Part shown: positions 36,433 through 43,691 of the stretch, one piece after another | How the letters are laid out: the number at the start of each line of letters is the position of its first letter | Position numbering within the stretch: the stretch's first letter is position 1 | From: a virus | Reading direction: 5' to 3' (one strand) | DNA length: 64,000 nt | Virus record (IMG/VR): IMGVR_UViG_3300042558_003642 | Location: 25,367 to 89,366 of that record | The notes under the pieces: model-generated | What the model saw: the letters and a program-made list of their open reading frames with translations, nothing else | Told to the model about the DNA's origin: nothing | Database searches by the model: none | Made by a program: the position numbers and the translations under genes

Positions 36433-37473
36433 ATGCCATTCCCAAAACAAATTAAAAAAAATATTGATTTAATACCAAATAAAGTTGGTTTGGCGAGAAG
36501 AAAAGAAATGCTTCAAGAAATTGAACAGGATGGTACATTCTTACCAAAATCAGTATTACATGCCGATTTAGATAGAGGATTTTTAGATTTCGTTAAAGAA
36601 AATTTAGGGTTTAGTGTTGAAGGAAAACAAGTCCCTGTTGTTGATATAATTGTTACTACACAGAATTGGGCTCAGTTTACACAAACTTGGAAATTCCAAG
36701 ATTTGGATAAAAATGCCTCACCTCCATTTGTAACTGCAATTCGTTCAAATGATATGAAGTATGGCTCAAATCCTTCATTACAATATACGATACCTGTTCG
36801 TAGAGAATTTTTTTACGCATATGTCCCAAGTTTTGACGGGCAAAGAACTACAGTTGACGTTTATCAAATTCCTCAACCAATTCCTGTAGATATCAAATAT
36901 ACTTTAAAATTTATTTGTAATAGGGTTAGGGAAATTAATCAATTAAATAAAACTGTACTACAAAATTTTTCTTCAAGACAAGCATATACTCGTGTTAAAG
37001 GACACTATATTCCAATTATTTGGGATAATGTTTCCGATGAGTCAGTTATGGAAATTGAAAAAAGAAAATACTATATAGTTTCTTATGATTTCACTATGTT
37101 AGGATTTTTAATTGATGAAGAAGAATTCGTAATTAAACCAGGTATAACAAGAAATCTACAATTGTTAGAGGCTTCAGGAGGTAGGGCTAGAAGACAACCA
37201 AGAAAACCTCCATTTAATACTGATAAATTTTACGAAAATATTTTATTCAATCCAGGAATTACAATATTATCTGATAAATTCAATGAAAAGGTAAATTTAA
37301 AATTAATTTCAAGTTACAACATTGCAAACTATGAAATTTGGATTAATAACCTATACTATGGTTCAAATAGCAATTACATCCAAGTAAATTCGGGAGATTC
37401 AGTTAGATTTGAAATTACGAAAAAAGATGATAACTTGGAATCTAAATTAGGTTTCCAAAATATCTTAGTTTAA
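36433..37473 (+). CDS. Tail terminator / sheath stabiliser, gp15-like
   Basis: 346 residues. The segment from VDIIVTTQNWAQFTQTW through PSLQYTIPVRREFFYAYV to YYIVSYDFTMLGFLID matches the alternating beta plan of gp15-type tail completion proteins, including a loop of the SNPSLQYTIP type. The C-terminal 90 residues (KFNEKVNLKLISSY) form an extra beta domain. It would cap the tail tube and hold the sheath for joining to the neck. It lies immediately before the sheath gene, as expected. Medium certainty. Confidence 0.6.
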   Translation: MPFPKQIKKNIDLIPNKVGLARRKEMLQEIEQDGTFLPKSVLHADLDRGFLDFVKENLGFSVEGKQVPVVDIIVTTQNWAQFTQTWKFQDLDKNASPPFVTAIRSNDMKYGSNPSLQYTIPVRREFFYAYVPSFDGQRTTVDVYQIPQPIPVDIKYTLKFICNRVREINQLNKTVLQNFSSRQAYTRVKGHYIPIIWDNVSDESVMEIEKRKYYIVSYDFTMLGFLIDEEEFVIKPGITRNLQLLEASGGRARRQPRKPPFNTDKFYENILFNPGITILSDKFNEKVNLKLISSYNIANYEIWINNLYYGSNSNYIQVNSGDSVRFEITKKDDNLESKLGFQNILV

Positions 37474-37625
37474 TTTTCTCCGTAAACATCTTTCACTTCT
37501 TTACACTCTTTCATAATCAACTCTTCTAAAAATCGGTATACTTTATATCCTTTCTTATCACAATATTTTCTTAGCAGTGAGTGAGATTCCTCAGATATTT
37601 TAATGTTCTTGATATTCTTAGACAT
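37470..37625 (-). CDS. Ribbon-helix-helix DNA-binding protein
   Basis: 51 residues, starting at ATG 37625. NIKISEESHSLLRKYCDKKG is a beta-strand plus helix A, and YRFLEELIMKECKE is helix B: the Arc/MetJ/antitoxin-type fold that dimerises and binds operators. It is antisense in the gap between the terminator-like and sheath genes and overlaps the former's stop by 4 bases. An inverted repeat (37638-37655) lies 12 bases upstream and could be its own operator. No toxin partner is adjacent, so a transcriptional regulator is likelier than an antitoxin. Confidence 0.7.
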   Translation of the reverse strand: MSKNIKNIKISEESHSLLRKYCDKKGYKVYRFLEELIMKECKEVKDVYGEN

Positions 37626-37631
37626 AGGTAG

Positions 37632-37655
37632 AAAAAAGGCAGAATAAAGTCTGCC
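37632..37655 (-). terminator. Hairpin plus U-tract upstream of the RHH gene (attenuator or operator)
   Basis: GGCAGA-N6-TCTGCC forms a perfect 6-bp stem. On the minus strand it is followed by six U, the form of an intrinsic terminator, yet it lies between the gene's promoter element and its ATG. It may be an attenuator, or the palindrome may be the operator. Confidence 0.5.
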
Positions 37656-37659
37656 AATT

Positions 37660-37667
37660 TATAAATA
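37660..37667 (-). promoter_or_regulatory. Late-type TATTTATA element for the RHH gene
   Basis: Read on the minus strand, 34 bases before the RHH start and just upstream of the hairpin. Confidence 0.4.
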
Positions 37668-37704
37668 TGTTTAACAAAGTAAAGTTTTTTGAGGAAATTA
37701 CAAA

Positions 37705-37712
37705 TATTTATA
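37705..37712 (+). promoter_or_regulatory. Late-type TATTTATA element for the tail sheath
   Basis: Begins 39 bases before the sheath ATG. The tail-tube gene has exactly the same spacing. Confidence 0.55.
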
Positions 37713-37743
37713 TAAAAATAAATTTAAGAAAGAAAAAAAAGTA

Positions 37744-40700
37744 ATGGCAACAGCAAACAAAGTATTCGTTTCACCTGGTGTTTATACATCAGAAAGGGAC
37801 TTGAGCTTTGTAACATCAAGCGTGGGTGTTACAACTTTGGGGTTAGTTGGGGAAGCTACCAAAGGTCCGGCTTTTGAACCAATTTTCATCACAAACTATG
37901 ATGAATTCCAAACTTATTTTGGTGGAACTACTCCTGAAAAATTTGTTAATACACAAATTCCAAAGTATGAAATGGCATATATTGCCAAAGCGTATCTACA
38001 ACAATCAAATCAATTATTCGTAACAAGAGTATTAGGTTTGTCAGGTTATGATGCGGGACCATCATGGTCAATTAAAACCGTAGCCAATGTTGATTCATCA
38101 ACTGTTGGTTACACCTATAGTTGCTCAACAACACCAAATTTCTCAGTTGACCCAGCAATCTGTGAAACTAATTGTGTGATAACAGGAACGAGTGAAATCT
38201 CAGTCGCATTTACAGGATGTAGTAACTTTATTTCACAATTATCATTTTTAGACAATTTCCCATCAGATATTGAAGCAAAGTATACAAATACCTACACACA
38301 ATTTGATGGTGGAACTTCTACTTTACAAGATGATTTAAAATCATTTGTCCAAGGAATTTTATCTGATACAACTATGAGCGGTGATTCAATCGCGATTTGG
38401 GGTATTATACCTGGAGATGTTTACAACACTTACACAGGTGCAGGATTTACAAATGTAACTAACGTTATGGGGACTAGTGGAAACTCTTCGTATAACTGTA
38501 GTTTTACTTCACCGATTAATGACACATGGTATTATGGATTATTTGACCCAACGAGTGGTGAAAATTATTCAGGTTATTCTTTTGTTGTGGTTATTGAGAA
38601 TTTGGAATTACTTCCAGTTACAACAACAACTACACCATCACCAACAGTTACTGTAACGTCAACTTACAATCCTTGTGATGTAACACCGACACCTACACCA
38701 ACTGTTACTACTACACCAACAACACCTAATGTATGTTACTCAGGAACTATTCATGGTTATGTATTTAACATGTCAGGTTTAACTTATTCTGATTATCATG
38801 AATTAGTTGTTACAACAATGCGTTCAAGAGGTTTAACATTCTACACTGCAGATTCTAACGGACCATCTTATCAAGTAACAGGTTTAACTTCTGTTGGATT
38901 AGATTTTAGTGGTAGTTATGCGGCAGTTGAGCAAAACCCATTTGCGCCATTTGCAATTACAGGAACAACTATTGATAATACAAACTTTAATTTAAAAGTT
39001 AGTTTATCTGAAACTGATGCAACCGCAATTAATAAAGTATTAGGTTACGGAAACTTTACAAAACCAAGAACTGAAGTTCCTTTAATGTTAGAAGAAAATT
39101 ATTCAACATTATTGACTTGGGCGTGGAGAAAAGGTTATATCCGTGGTTTAAGTTCTGAATTAGTTGCATTACCTGGATACAGACAAGATTATAACTCAGG
39201 AATATCAATCGCTTGGTATCTTGATAGATACCAAAGTCCATCATCTCCTTGGGTTGTATCTGAATTACGTGGTAATAATGTTTACAAATTGTTTAGATTT
39301 GTATCTATTGCTGATGGTAATTCTGCAAACTTCCAAGTTAAAATGTCAATTGCGAATATTTCATTTGCAAATGGAACATTTGATGTTATTGTAAGAAATT
39401 ACTATGATACTGATGAATCACCTGTGGTTTTAGAGAAATTTACAAATTGTTCTATGGACCCATCATTAAACAACTATATCGCTAAAAAGATTGGTTCTTC
39501 TGATGGTGAGTTTGTATTAAACTCTAAGTACGTAATGGTTGAGGTTGATATTGACGCTCCTGTAGATGCACTTCCTTGTGGATTTGAAGGTTTCAAATCA
39601 AGAGAGTATGCAGGTGCTAAGACAGGTTTCCCAATCTATAAAACTAAATATGATTTCCCTGGTGAAGTATTATACAATCCTCCATTCGGTATAACAGATG
39701 GTAGTGATGTAGTAATCAGAAGTGGTGGAGATAATGTTAGAAGAACATACTTGGGTATTTCAGATACAATCGGATATGACGGTGACTATTTCCAATATAA
39801 AGGTAAACAAGGACCTCTTGACCCATGTGAAGATACAACTGGAGATGAATGGTCATTCGTATCTAAAGGTTTCCACATGGATAGTGGGGCAACCGTAGTT
39901 TTAATACCTTCAGGTTATACAACTTCAGGTGAATCAGCATTCCAAGTTGGGGCAGGTTCATTTAATTCTGAACCTACCAATAGTTCAAATCCATATTTCA
40001 GATTGTTCTCTCGTAAATTCAGTTTATTAGTTCAAGGTGGTTTTGACGGATGGGATATCTATCGTGAATCAAGAACTAACGGTGACTTATTCCAAGTAGG
40101 ACAAAGAGGTTTCCTATATGGAGCTTGTGCGACCGCTCGTTATCCAAACGCATCAGGTGCGGGTATGTTTAAATTAATAACTGTAGGTGATAACACTCAA
40201 GATTGGGCGAATACTGACTACTACGCATACTTGTTAGGTATTAAGACATTTGCAAATCCTGAAGCTAACAACATTAATGTTTTCGCAACACCTGGTATTG
40301 ATTGGTTAAACAACTCAAACTTAGTTGAAGAAGCGATTGAAATGATTGAATTTGACAGAGCTGACTCAATTTACGTATTGACAACCCCTGATATCAACTT
40401 GTTTGTCCCAACATTTACAGCGGATGATTTAATCTACCCTCAAGATGTTGTTGACTCATTAGAAGAGACAGGAATTGACTCTAACTATACAGCGACTTAC
40501 TACCCTTGGGTATTGACTCGTGATACAGTTAACAATACACAAATCTACATCCCACCAACTGCGGAAGTTTGTAGAAACTTAGCGTTAACCGATAACATTG
40601 CGTTCCCTTGGTTCGCATCAGCGGGTTACACACGTGGTATTGTAAATGCTGTTAAAGCACGTAAGAAGTTAACTCAAGAAGATAGAGATACTCTATACAA

Positions 40701-41100
40701 AGGAAGAATTAACCCAATCGCAACTTTCTCAGACGTAGGAACTGTAATTTGGGGTAACAAAACTCTTCAAGTTAGAGAATCGGCTCTTGACAGATTGAAC
40801 GTAAGAAGATTATTATTACAAGCTCGTAAGTTGATTTCGGCAGTCGCAGTTAGATTGTTGTTTGAACAAAACGACGCTAAGGTAAGACAAGATTTCTTAG
40901 ACGCTGTTAATCCTATCTTAGACTCAATCAGAAGAGACAGAGGTTTATATGATTTCCGTGTAACTGTTTCATCTTCAGCTGAAGACTTGGACAGAAACCA
41001 ATTAGTAGGTAAAATCTATGTTAAACCAACTAAATCTTTAGAGTTCATTGATATTGAATTCTTAATAACTCCAACAGGGGCATCATTTGACAATATCTAA
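37744..41100 (+). CDS. gp18: Contractile tail sheath protein with decorated insertion
   Basis: 1118 residues (T4 gp18 has 659). The N-terminus FVSPGVYTSERDLSFVTSSVGVTTLGLVGEATKGPAF and the C-terminal half (DWANTDYYAYLLGIKTFANPE, KIYVKPTKSLEFIDIEF) are classic sheath. Between about residues 105 and 650 is a large insertion with Cys-containing beta domains and a Thr/Pro-rich linker at about 293-329 (TTTTTPSPTVTV). The insertion would lie on the outer surface of the tail. The linker resembles those in the fibre proteins. The gene precedes the HAD-like and tube genes. Confidence 0.93.
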   Translation: MATANKVFVSPGVYTSERDLSFVTSSVGVTTLGLVGEATKGPAFEPIFITNYDEFQTYFGGTTPEKFVNTQIPKYEMAYIAKAYLQQSNQLFVTRVLGLSGYDAGPSWSIKTVANVDSSTVGYTYSCSTTPNFSVDPAICETNCVITGTSEISVAFTGCSNFISQLSFLDNFPSDIEAKYTNTYTQFDGGTSTLQDDLKSFVQGILSDTTMSGDSIAIWGIIPGDVYNTYTGAGFTNVTNVMGTSGNSSYNCSFTSPINDTWYYGLFDPTSGENYSGYSFVVVIENLELLPVTTTTTPSPTVTVTSTYNPCDVTPTPTPTVTTTPTTPNVCYSGTIHGYVFNMSGLTYSDYHELVVTTMRSRGLTFYTADSNGPSYQVTGLTSVGLDFSGSYAAVEQNPFAPFAITGTTIDNTNFNLKVSLSETDATAINKVLGYGNFTKPRTEVPLMLEENYSTLLTWAWRKGYIRGLSSELVALPGYRQDYNSGISIAWYLDRYQSPSSPWVVSELRGNNVYKLFRFVSIADGNSANFQVKMSIANISFANGTFDVIVRNYYDTDESPVVLEKFTNCSMDPSLNNYIAKKIGSSDGEFVLNSKYVMVEVDIDAPVDALPCGFEGFKSREYAGAKTGFPIYKTKYDFPGEVLYNPPFGITDGSDVVIRSGGDNVRRTYLGISDTIGYDGDYFQYKGKQGPLDPCEDTTGDEWSFVSKGFHMDSGATVVLIPSGYTTSGESAFQVGAGSFNSEPTNSSNPYFRLFSRKFSLLVQGGFDGWDIYRESRTNGDLFQVGQRGFLYGACATARYPNASGAGMFKLITVGDNTQDWANTDYYAYLLGIKTFANPEANNINVFATPGIDWLNNSNLVEEAIEMIEFDRADSIYVLTTPDINLFVPTFTADDLIYPQDVVDSLEETGIDSNYTATYYPWVLTRDTVNNTQIYIPPTAEVCRNLALTDNIAFPWFASAGYTRGIVNAVKARKKLTQEDRDTLYKGRINPIATFSDVGTVIWGNKTLQVRESALDRLNVRRLLLQARKLISAVAVRLLFEQNDAKVRQDFLDAVNPILDSIRRDRGLYDFRVTVSSSAEDLDRNQLVGKIYVKPTKSLEFIDIEFLITPTGASFDNI

Positions 41101-41101
41101 T

Positions 41102-41953
41102 ATGAGATTGAATGATAAAAAATTGAACACCTTAATCCTCCGATTGCTGAGAGAATCAGCGTCGGAGGACGGTGTCCATAAGTTAAAATATTATGCATTT
41201 GATTGGGACGATAACCTTATGTATATGCCAACCGTAATTTATTTATTGGATGATAAAGGTAATGAAATAGGAATGTCAACCAAAGATTTTGCAAAGTATA
41301 GAAGTAAAATTGGTGAAGAACCTTTCCAATACGAGGGTAAAAAAATTGTTGGATATGCTGAAGACAAATATCGTGATTTTGGAACCGAAGGAGATTCAAA
41401 ATTTTTAATTGATTCTTTGATTGCACCAGTAGGTCCTGCTTGGGATGATTTTGTAGAATGTATTAACGGAGGTTCAATTTTTTCAATTATTACCGCTCGT
41501 GGACACAATCCTGAAACTCTAAAAGAGGCGTGTTATGATTTAATATTGTCTGGTAGAGACGGATTGAATATGAAATCATTAGTAGATAGTTTAAGAAAAT
41601 ATCGTGACCTTTTTGATATGGAGGATATGGAGGATATTGAATTAATATGGGAGTATTTAGGACTATGTAAATTTCACCCAGTTACTTTCGGACAAGGTTC
41701 CGCGGCCAATCCCGAACATCTTAAAAAGATTGCATTTAGAGATTTTTTAAATTATTGTAGAGAACTGGCTAAAGAATTACATTTAAGAGCCATAATTAAA
41801 GACAAAATATCTAATAATTTTATACTAGATTTTCAGTTAGGAGTATCTGACGATGACCCAAAGAATGTTGAAATGTTTGATACTGAATTTGGAGATGAAC
41901 CAGGAGTAAAAGTTTATTCTACTCAATCAGGAAATAAAAGAAAAATTAATTAA
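41102..41953 (+). CDS. HAD-superfamily phosphatase-like protein with possible head-targeting leader
   Basis: 283 residues from ATG41102, 1 base after the sheath stop (an ATG at 41087 overlapping the sheath is less likely). DWDDN at 34-38 is HAD motif I (D-x-D), IITARGHNPETL near 125 is motif II, and GVSDDDPKNV near 252 is motif IV. It would hydrolyse a phosphate ester, perhaps a nucleotide or polynucleotide end as in T4 PseT. The first 18 residues (ending LLRE, before SASED) look like a cleaved capsid-targeting peptide. Placement between sheath and tube is unusual for an enzyme. Confidence 0.75.
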   Translation: MRLNDKKLNTLILRLLRESASEDGVHKLKYYAFDWDDNLMYMPTVIYLLDDKGNEIGMSTKDFAKYRSKIGEEPFQYEGKKIVGYAEDKYRDFGTEGDSKFLIDSLIAPVGPAWDDFVECINGGSIFSIITARGHNPETLKEACYDLILSGRDGLNMKSLVDSLRKYRDLFDMEDMEDIELIWEYLGLCKFHPVTFGQGSAANPEHLKKIAFRDFLNYCRELAKELHLRAIIKDKISNNFILDFQLGVSDDDPKNVEMFDTEFGDEPGVKVYSTQSGNKRKIN

Positions 41954-42040
41954 TAAATTATTATTTAATACTGGAACTGGAACTAGTAGAAGTTTAGATT
42001 AAAAAAAACAAAAGTAAATAGAAAAAAATGCTAACCGCAC

Positions 42041-42048
42041 TATTTATA
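42041..42048 (+). promoter_or_regulatory. Late-type TATTTATA element for the tail tube
   Basis: Begins 39 bases before the ATG at 42080. The rest of the 126-base gap (41954-42079) holds an A-rich stretch and no supported gene. Confidence 0.55.
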
Positions 42049-42079
42049 AGTAATAAAACAAAATTAAAAATATAAAACA

Positions 42080-42568
42080 ATGGCTGATTTACTGATGAAA
42101 ATGCCGGTTCCTTACGAACCCAAAAGACAAAACAGATTCATTTTGAGATTCCCTTCATCTTTAGGGATTAATGAGTGGTTCGTGGAATCAACATCAAGAC
42201 CAAATATAAAAATTAATTCAACTGAAATTCAATTTTTAAATACTTCAACATATGTTGCGGGTAGATTTACTTGGAATGAAATTAATGTTAAGTTCCGTGA
42301 CCCAATCGGACCTTCTGCGGCTCAAGCTTTAATGGAATGGGTTCGTTTACATGCTGAATCTGTTACAGGACGTATGGGATACGCAGCTGGATATAAGAAA
42401 GATATTGATTTGGAATTGTTAGACCCAACAGGAGTTGTTGTTGAGAAATGGATTCTACAAGGAACTTTCTTAACAAATGTGAACTTTGATAGTTTGAATT
42501 ACTCTCAAGACGCTTTGGCAACAATTTCGGCAAGTCTAAGACCTGACCGTTGTATCTTAGTATACTAA
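42080..42568 (+). CDS. gp19: Tail tube protein
   Basis: 162 residues, the same size as T4 gp19 (163). KRQNRFILRFPSSLGINEWFVESTSRP is the family start, and KFRDPIGPSAAQALMEWVRLH and DPTGVVVEKWILQG follow the gp19 order. It polymerises inside the sheath to form the channel for DNA. It has its own promoter element and a terminator 26 bases after its stop, as befits a highly expressed monocistronic gene. Confidence 0.95.
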   Translation: MADLLMKMPVPYEPKRQNRFILRFPSSLGINEWFVESTSRPNIKINSTEIQFLNTSTYVAGRFTWNEINVKFRDPIGPSAAQALMEWVRLHAESVTGRMGYAAGYKKDIDLELLDPTGVVVEKWILQGTFLTNVNFDSLNYSQDALATISASLRPDRCILVY

Positions 42569-42594
42569 AATTTATTATTTATTAATAAAAATTT

Positions 42595-42629
42595 GTTCCA
42601 TATACTTATGTGTATGGAACTTTTTTTTT
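42595..42629 (+). terminator. Intrinsic terminator after the tail tube gene
   Basis: An 11-bp stem (GTTCCATATAC / GTGTATGGAAC, one G-U) with loop TTAT, followed by nine T. It overlaps the first codons of the microprotein at 42608. Confidence 0.85.
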
Positions 42630-42727
42630 CAGGTAATACCGAATTTGTATGTCCAACTTGTGGTAAAAAATTTGAAACACAAGAAGAATTTGATAATAGA
42701 CATAACAAAAAAGAGAATAAGGATTGA
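42608..42727 (+). CDS. Zinc-finger-like microprotein
   Basis: 39 residues from ATG42608 (37 from ATG42614). FVCPTCGKKFETQEEFDNRH has C-x2-C, a hydrophobic core and a His, close to a C2H2 finger, but the second His is replaced (RHNKKE). Both candidate starts lie inside the terminator stem-loop, and the poly-T encodes Leu-Phe-Phe. It could be made only on read-through transcripts. The coding call rests on the finger-like sequence. Confidence 0.5.
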   Translation: MCMELFFSGNTEFVCPTCGKKFETQEEFDNRHNKKENKD

Positions 42728-42741
42728 TTTATTTCCTTAAC

Positions 42742-42749
42742 TATTTATT
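42742..42749 (+). promoter_or_regulatory. Late-type TATTTATT element
   Basis: Eighteen bases before the ATG of the gp26-like chaperone gene at 42768. Confidence 0.5.
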
Positions 42750-42767
42750 TTTTTAAAAAAAAATACT

Positions 42768-43517
42768 ATGGACCAAACATCTCAATATGGACAAATGAAT
42801 TTTAGTCTACCACATGATGTAGTACCACTACCATCAAAGGGTAAATTTTATGCAAATAAAAAGAAAAGTTTAAAGATTGGGTATTTAACCGCAGCCGACG
42901 AAAACATTTTAATGGGAGGGAGCACCAAAGAAGGATTAATGATGACTTTACTAAGAAATAAAATTTATGAACCAGACATCAGACCTGAAGAACTATTAAA
43001 TGGTGATGTTGAGGCGATTATGGTCTTTCTAAGAAACACATCATTTGGTCCTCAATATAATATTAAAGCGACTGACCCTGAAACAGGAAAACAATTTAGT
43101 ACTGAATTAATTTTGACTGAGTTATACACTAAAGATACTCAGGTTGAACCAAATGACGAAGGTTTTTTTGAAACGGTTTTACCAAAATCAGGTTCAAAAG
43201 TTCTATTAAGACCTCTTACTGCTGGTGATAGTGCTGAAATTGACAGGATTATTGATTCGTACCCAGCTGGTAGAGTTGCTCCAAGACAAACTTTAAGATT
43301 GTCAAAAATGATTGTTGAGATTGACGGAATTAGAAATAAGGAAGAACTTTCAAAATACATTGATAATATGCCAATTATGGATTCAAAACACATAAAGAAT
43401 TTTATGCTTGAAAATGAACCAAGATTGGATTTAAGACAAACAGTTATAGCCCCGTCAGGAAAAGAGGTCGTCGTAGATATTCTCTTTGGGGTTGAGTTTT
43501 TTCGTCCTTTCTTCTGA
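42768..43517 (+). CDS. Baseplate hub / tail assembly chaperone, gp26-like
   Basis: 249 residues. VVPLPSKGKFYANKKKSLKIGYLTAADENIL, LLNGDVEAIMVFLRNTSFGPQY and RPLTAGDSAEIDRIID are typical of gp26-type proteins of T4-like phages, which sit just before the tape measure gene and behave like the G half of G/GT tail chaperones. The frame ends FGVEFFRPFF; at the TTTTTTC run (43497-43503) a +1 or -2 shift would join it to the frame ending at 43656. It is probably needed to fold or stage the tape measure and hub. Confidence 0.75.
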   Translation: MDQTSQYGQMNFSLPHDVVPLPSKGKFYANKKKSLKIGYLTAADENILMGGSTKEGLMMTLLRNKIYEPDIRPEELLNGDVEAIMVFLRNTSFGPQYNIKATDPETGKQFSTELILTELYTKDTQVEPNDEGFFETVLPKSGSKVLLRPLTAGDSAEIDRIIDSYPAGRVAPRQTLRLSKMIVEIDGIRNKEELSKYIDNMPIMDSKHIKNFMLENEPRLDLRQTVIAPSGKEVVVDILFGVEFFRPFF

Positions 43518-43656
43518 TTACTCACAGGGTAGAAACCTTGAATTTTATTATTTAGCAAAATTTCTTCATATATCGTATAGTGATTTTATGATAATGCCTA
43601 TAAGCACTAGAAGATTTCTTTTGGATAAACTAGTAAGTGATAGCCGACAAGAGTAA
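43486..43656 (+). CDS. Overlapping +1-frame tail chaperone extension
   Basis: Open from 43477 to the TAA at 43654-43656, with only TTG codons (43486, 43492) as starts in the overlap. After the TTTTTTC run it encodes 51 residues including EFYYLAKFLHISYSDFMIMP, then RRFLLDKLV, a pattern like the T portion of other phage tail chaperones. It lies directly before the tape measure gene. A programmed +1 (or -2) frameshift giving a fusion of about 295 residues is the best explanation. A separate TTG-started protein is possible. Confidence 0.65.
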   Translation: MGLSFFVLSSDYSQGRNLEFYYLAKFLHISYSDFMIMPISTRRFLLDKLVSDSRQE

Positions 43657-43671
43657 ATTTAGTTATTAAGG

Positions 43672-43679
43672 TATTTATT
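43672..43679 (+). promoter_or_regulatory. Late-type TATTTATT element
   Basis: Twelve bases before the ATG of the tape measure gene at 43692. Confidence 0.45.
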
Positions 43680-43691
43680 TAAAAAAAACTT

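Noticed and set aside
37470-37625. RHH protein as an antitoxin
   Set aside because: No toxin-like partner gene adjoins it on the same strand.
41087-41101. Upstream ATG41087 as start of the HAD-like gene
   Set aside because: It overlaps the sheath gene and adds MTISN before a leader that starts naturally at ATG41102.
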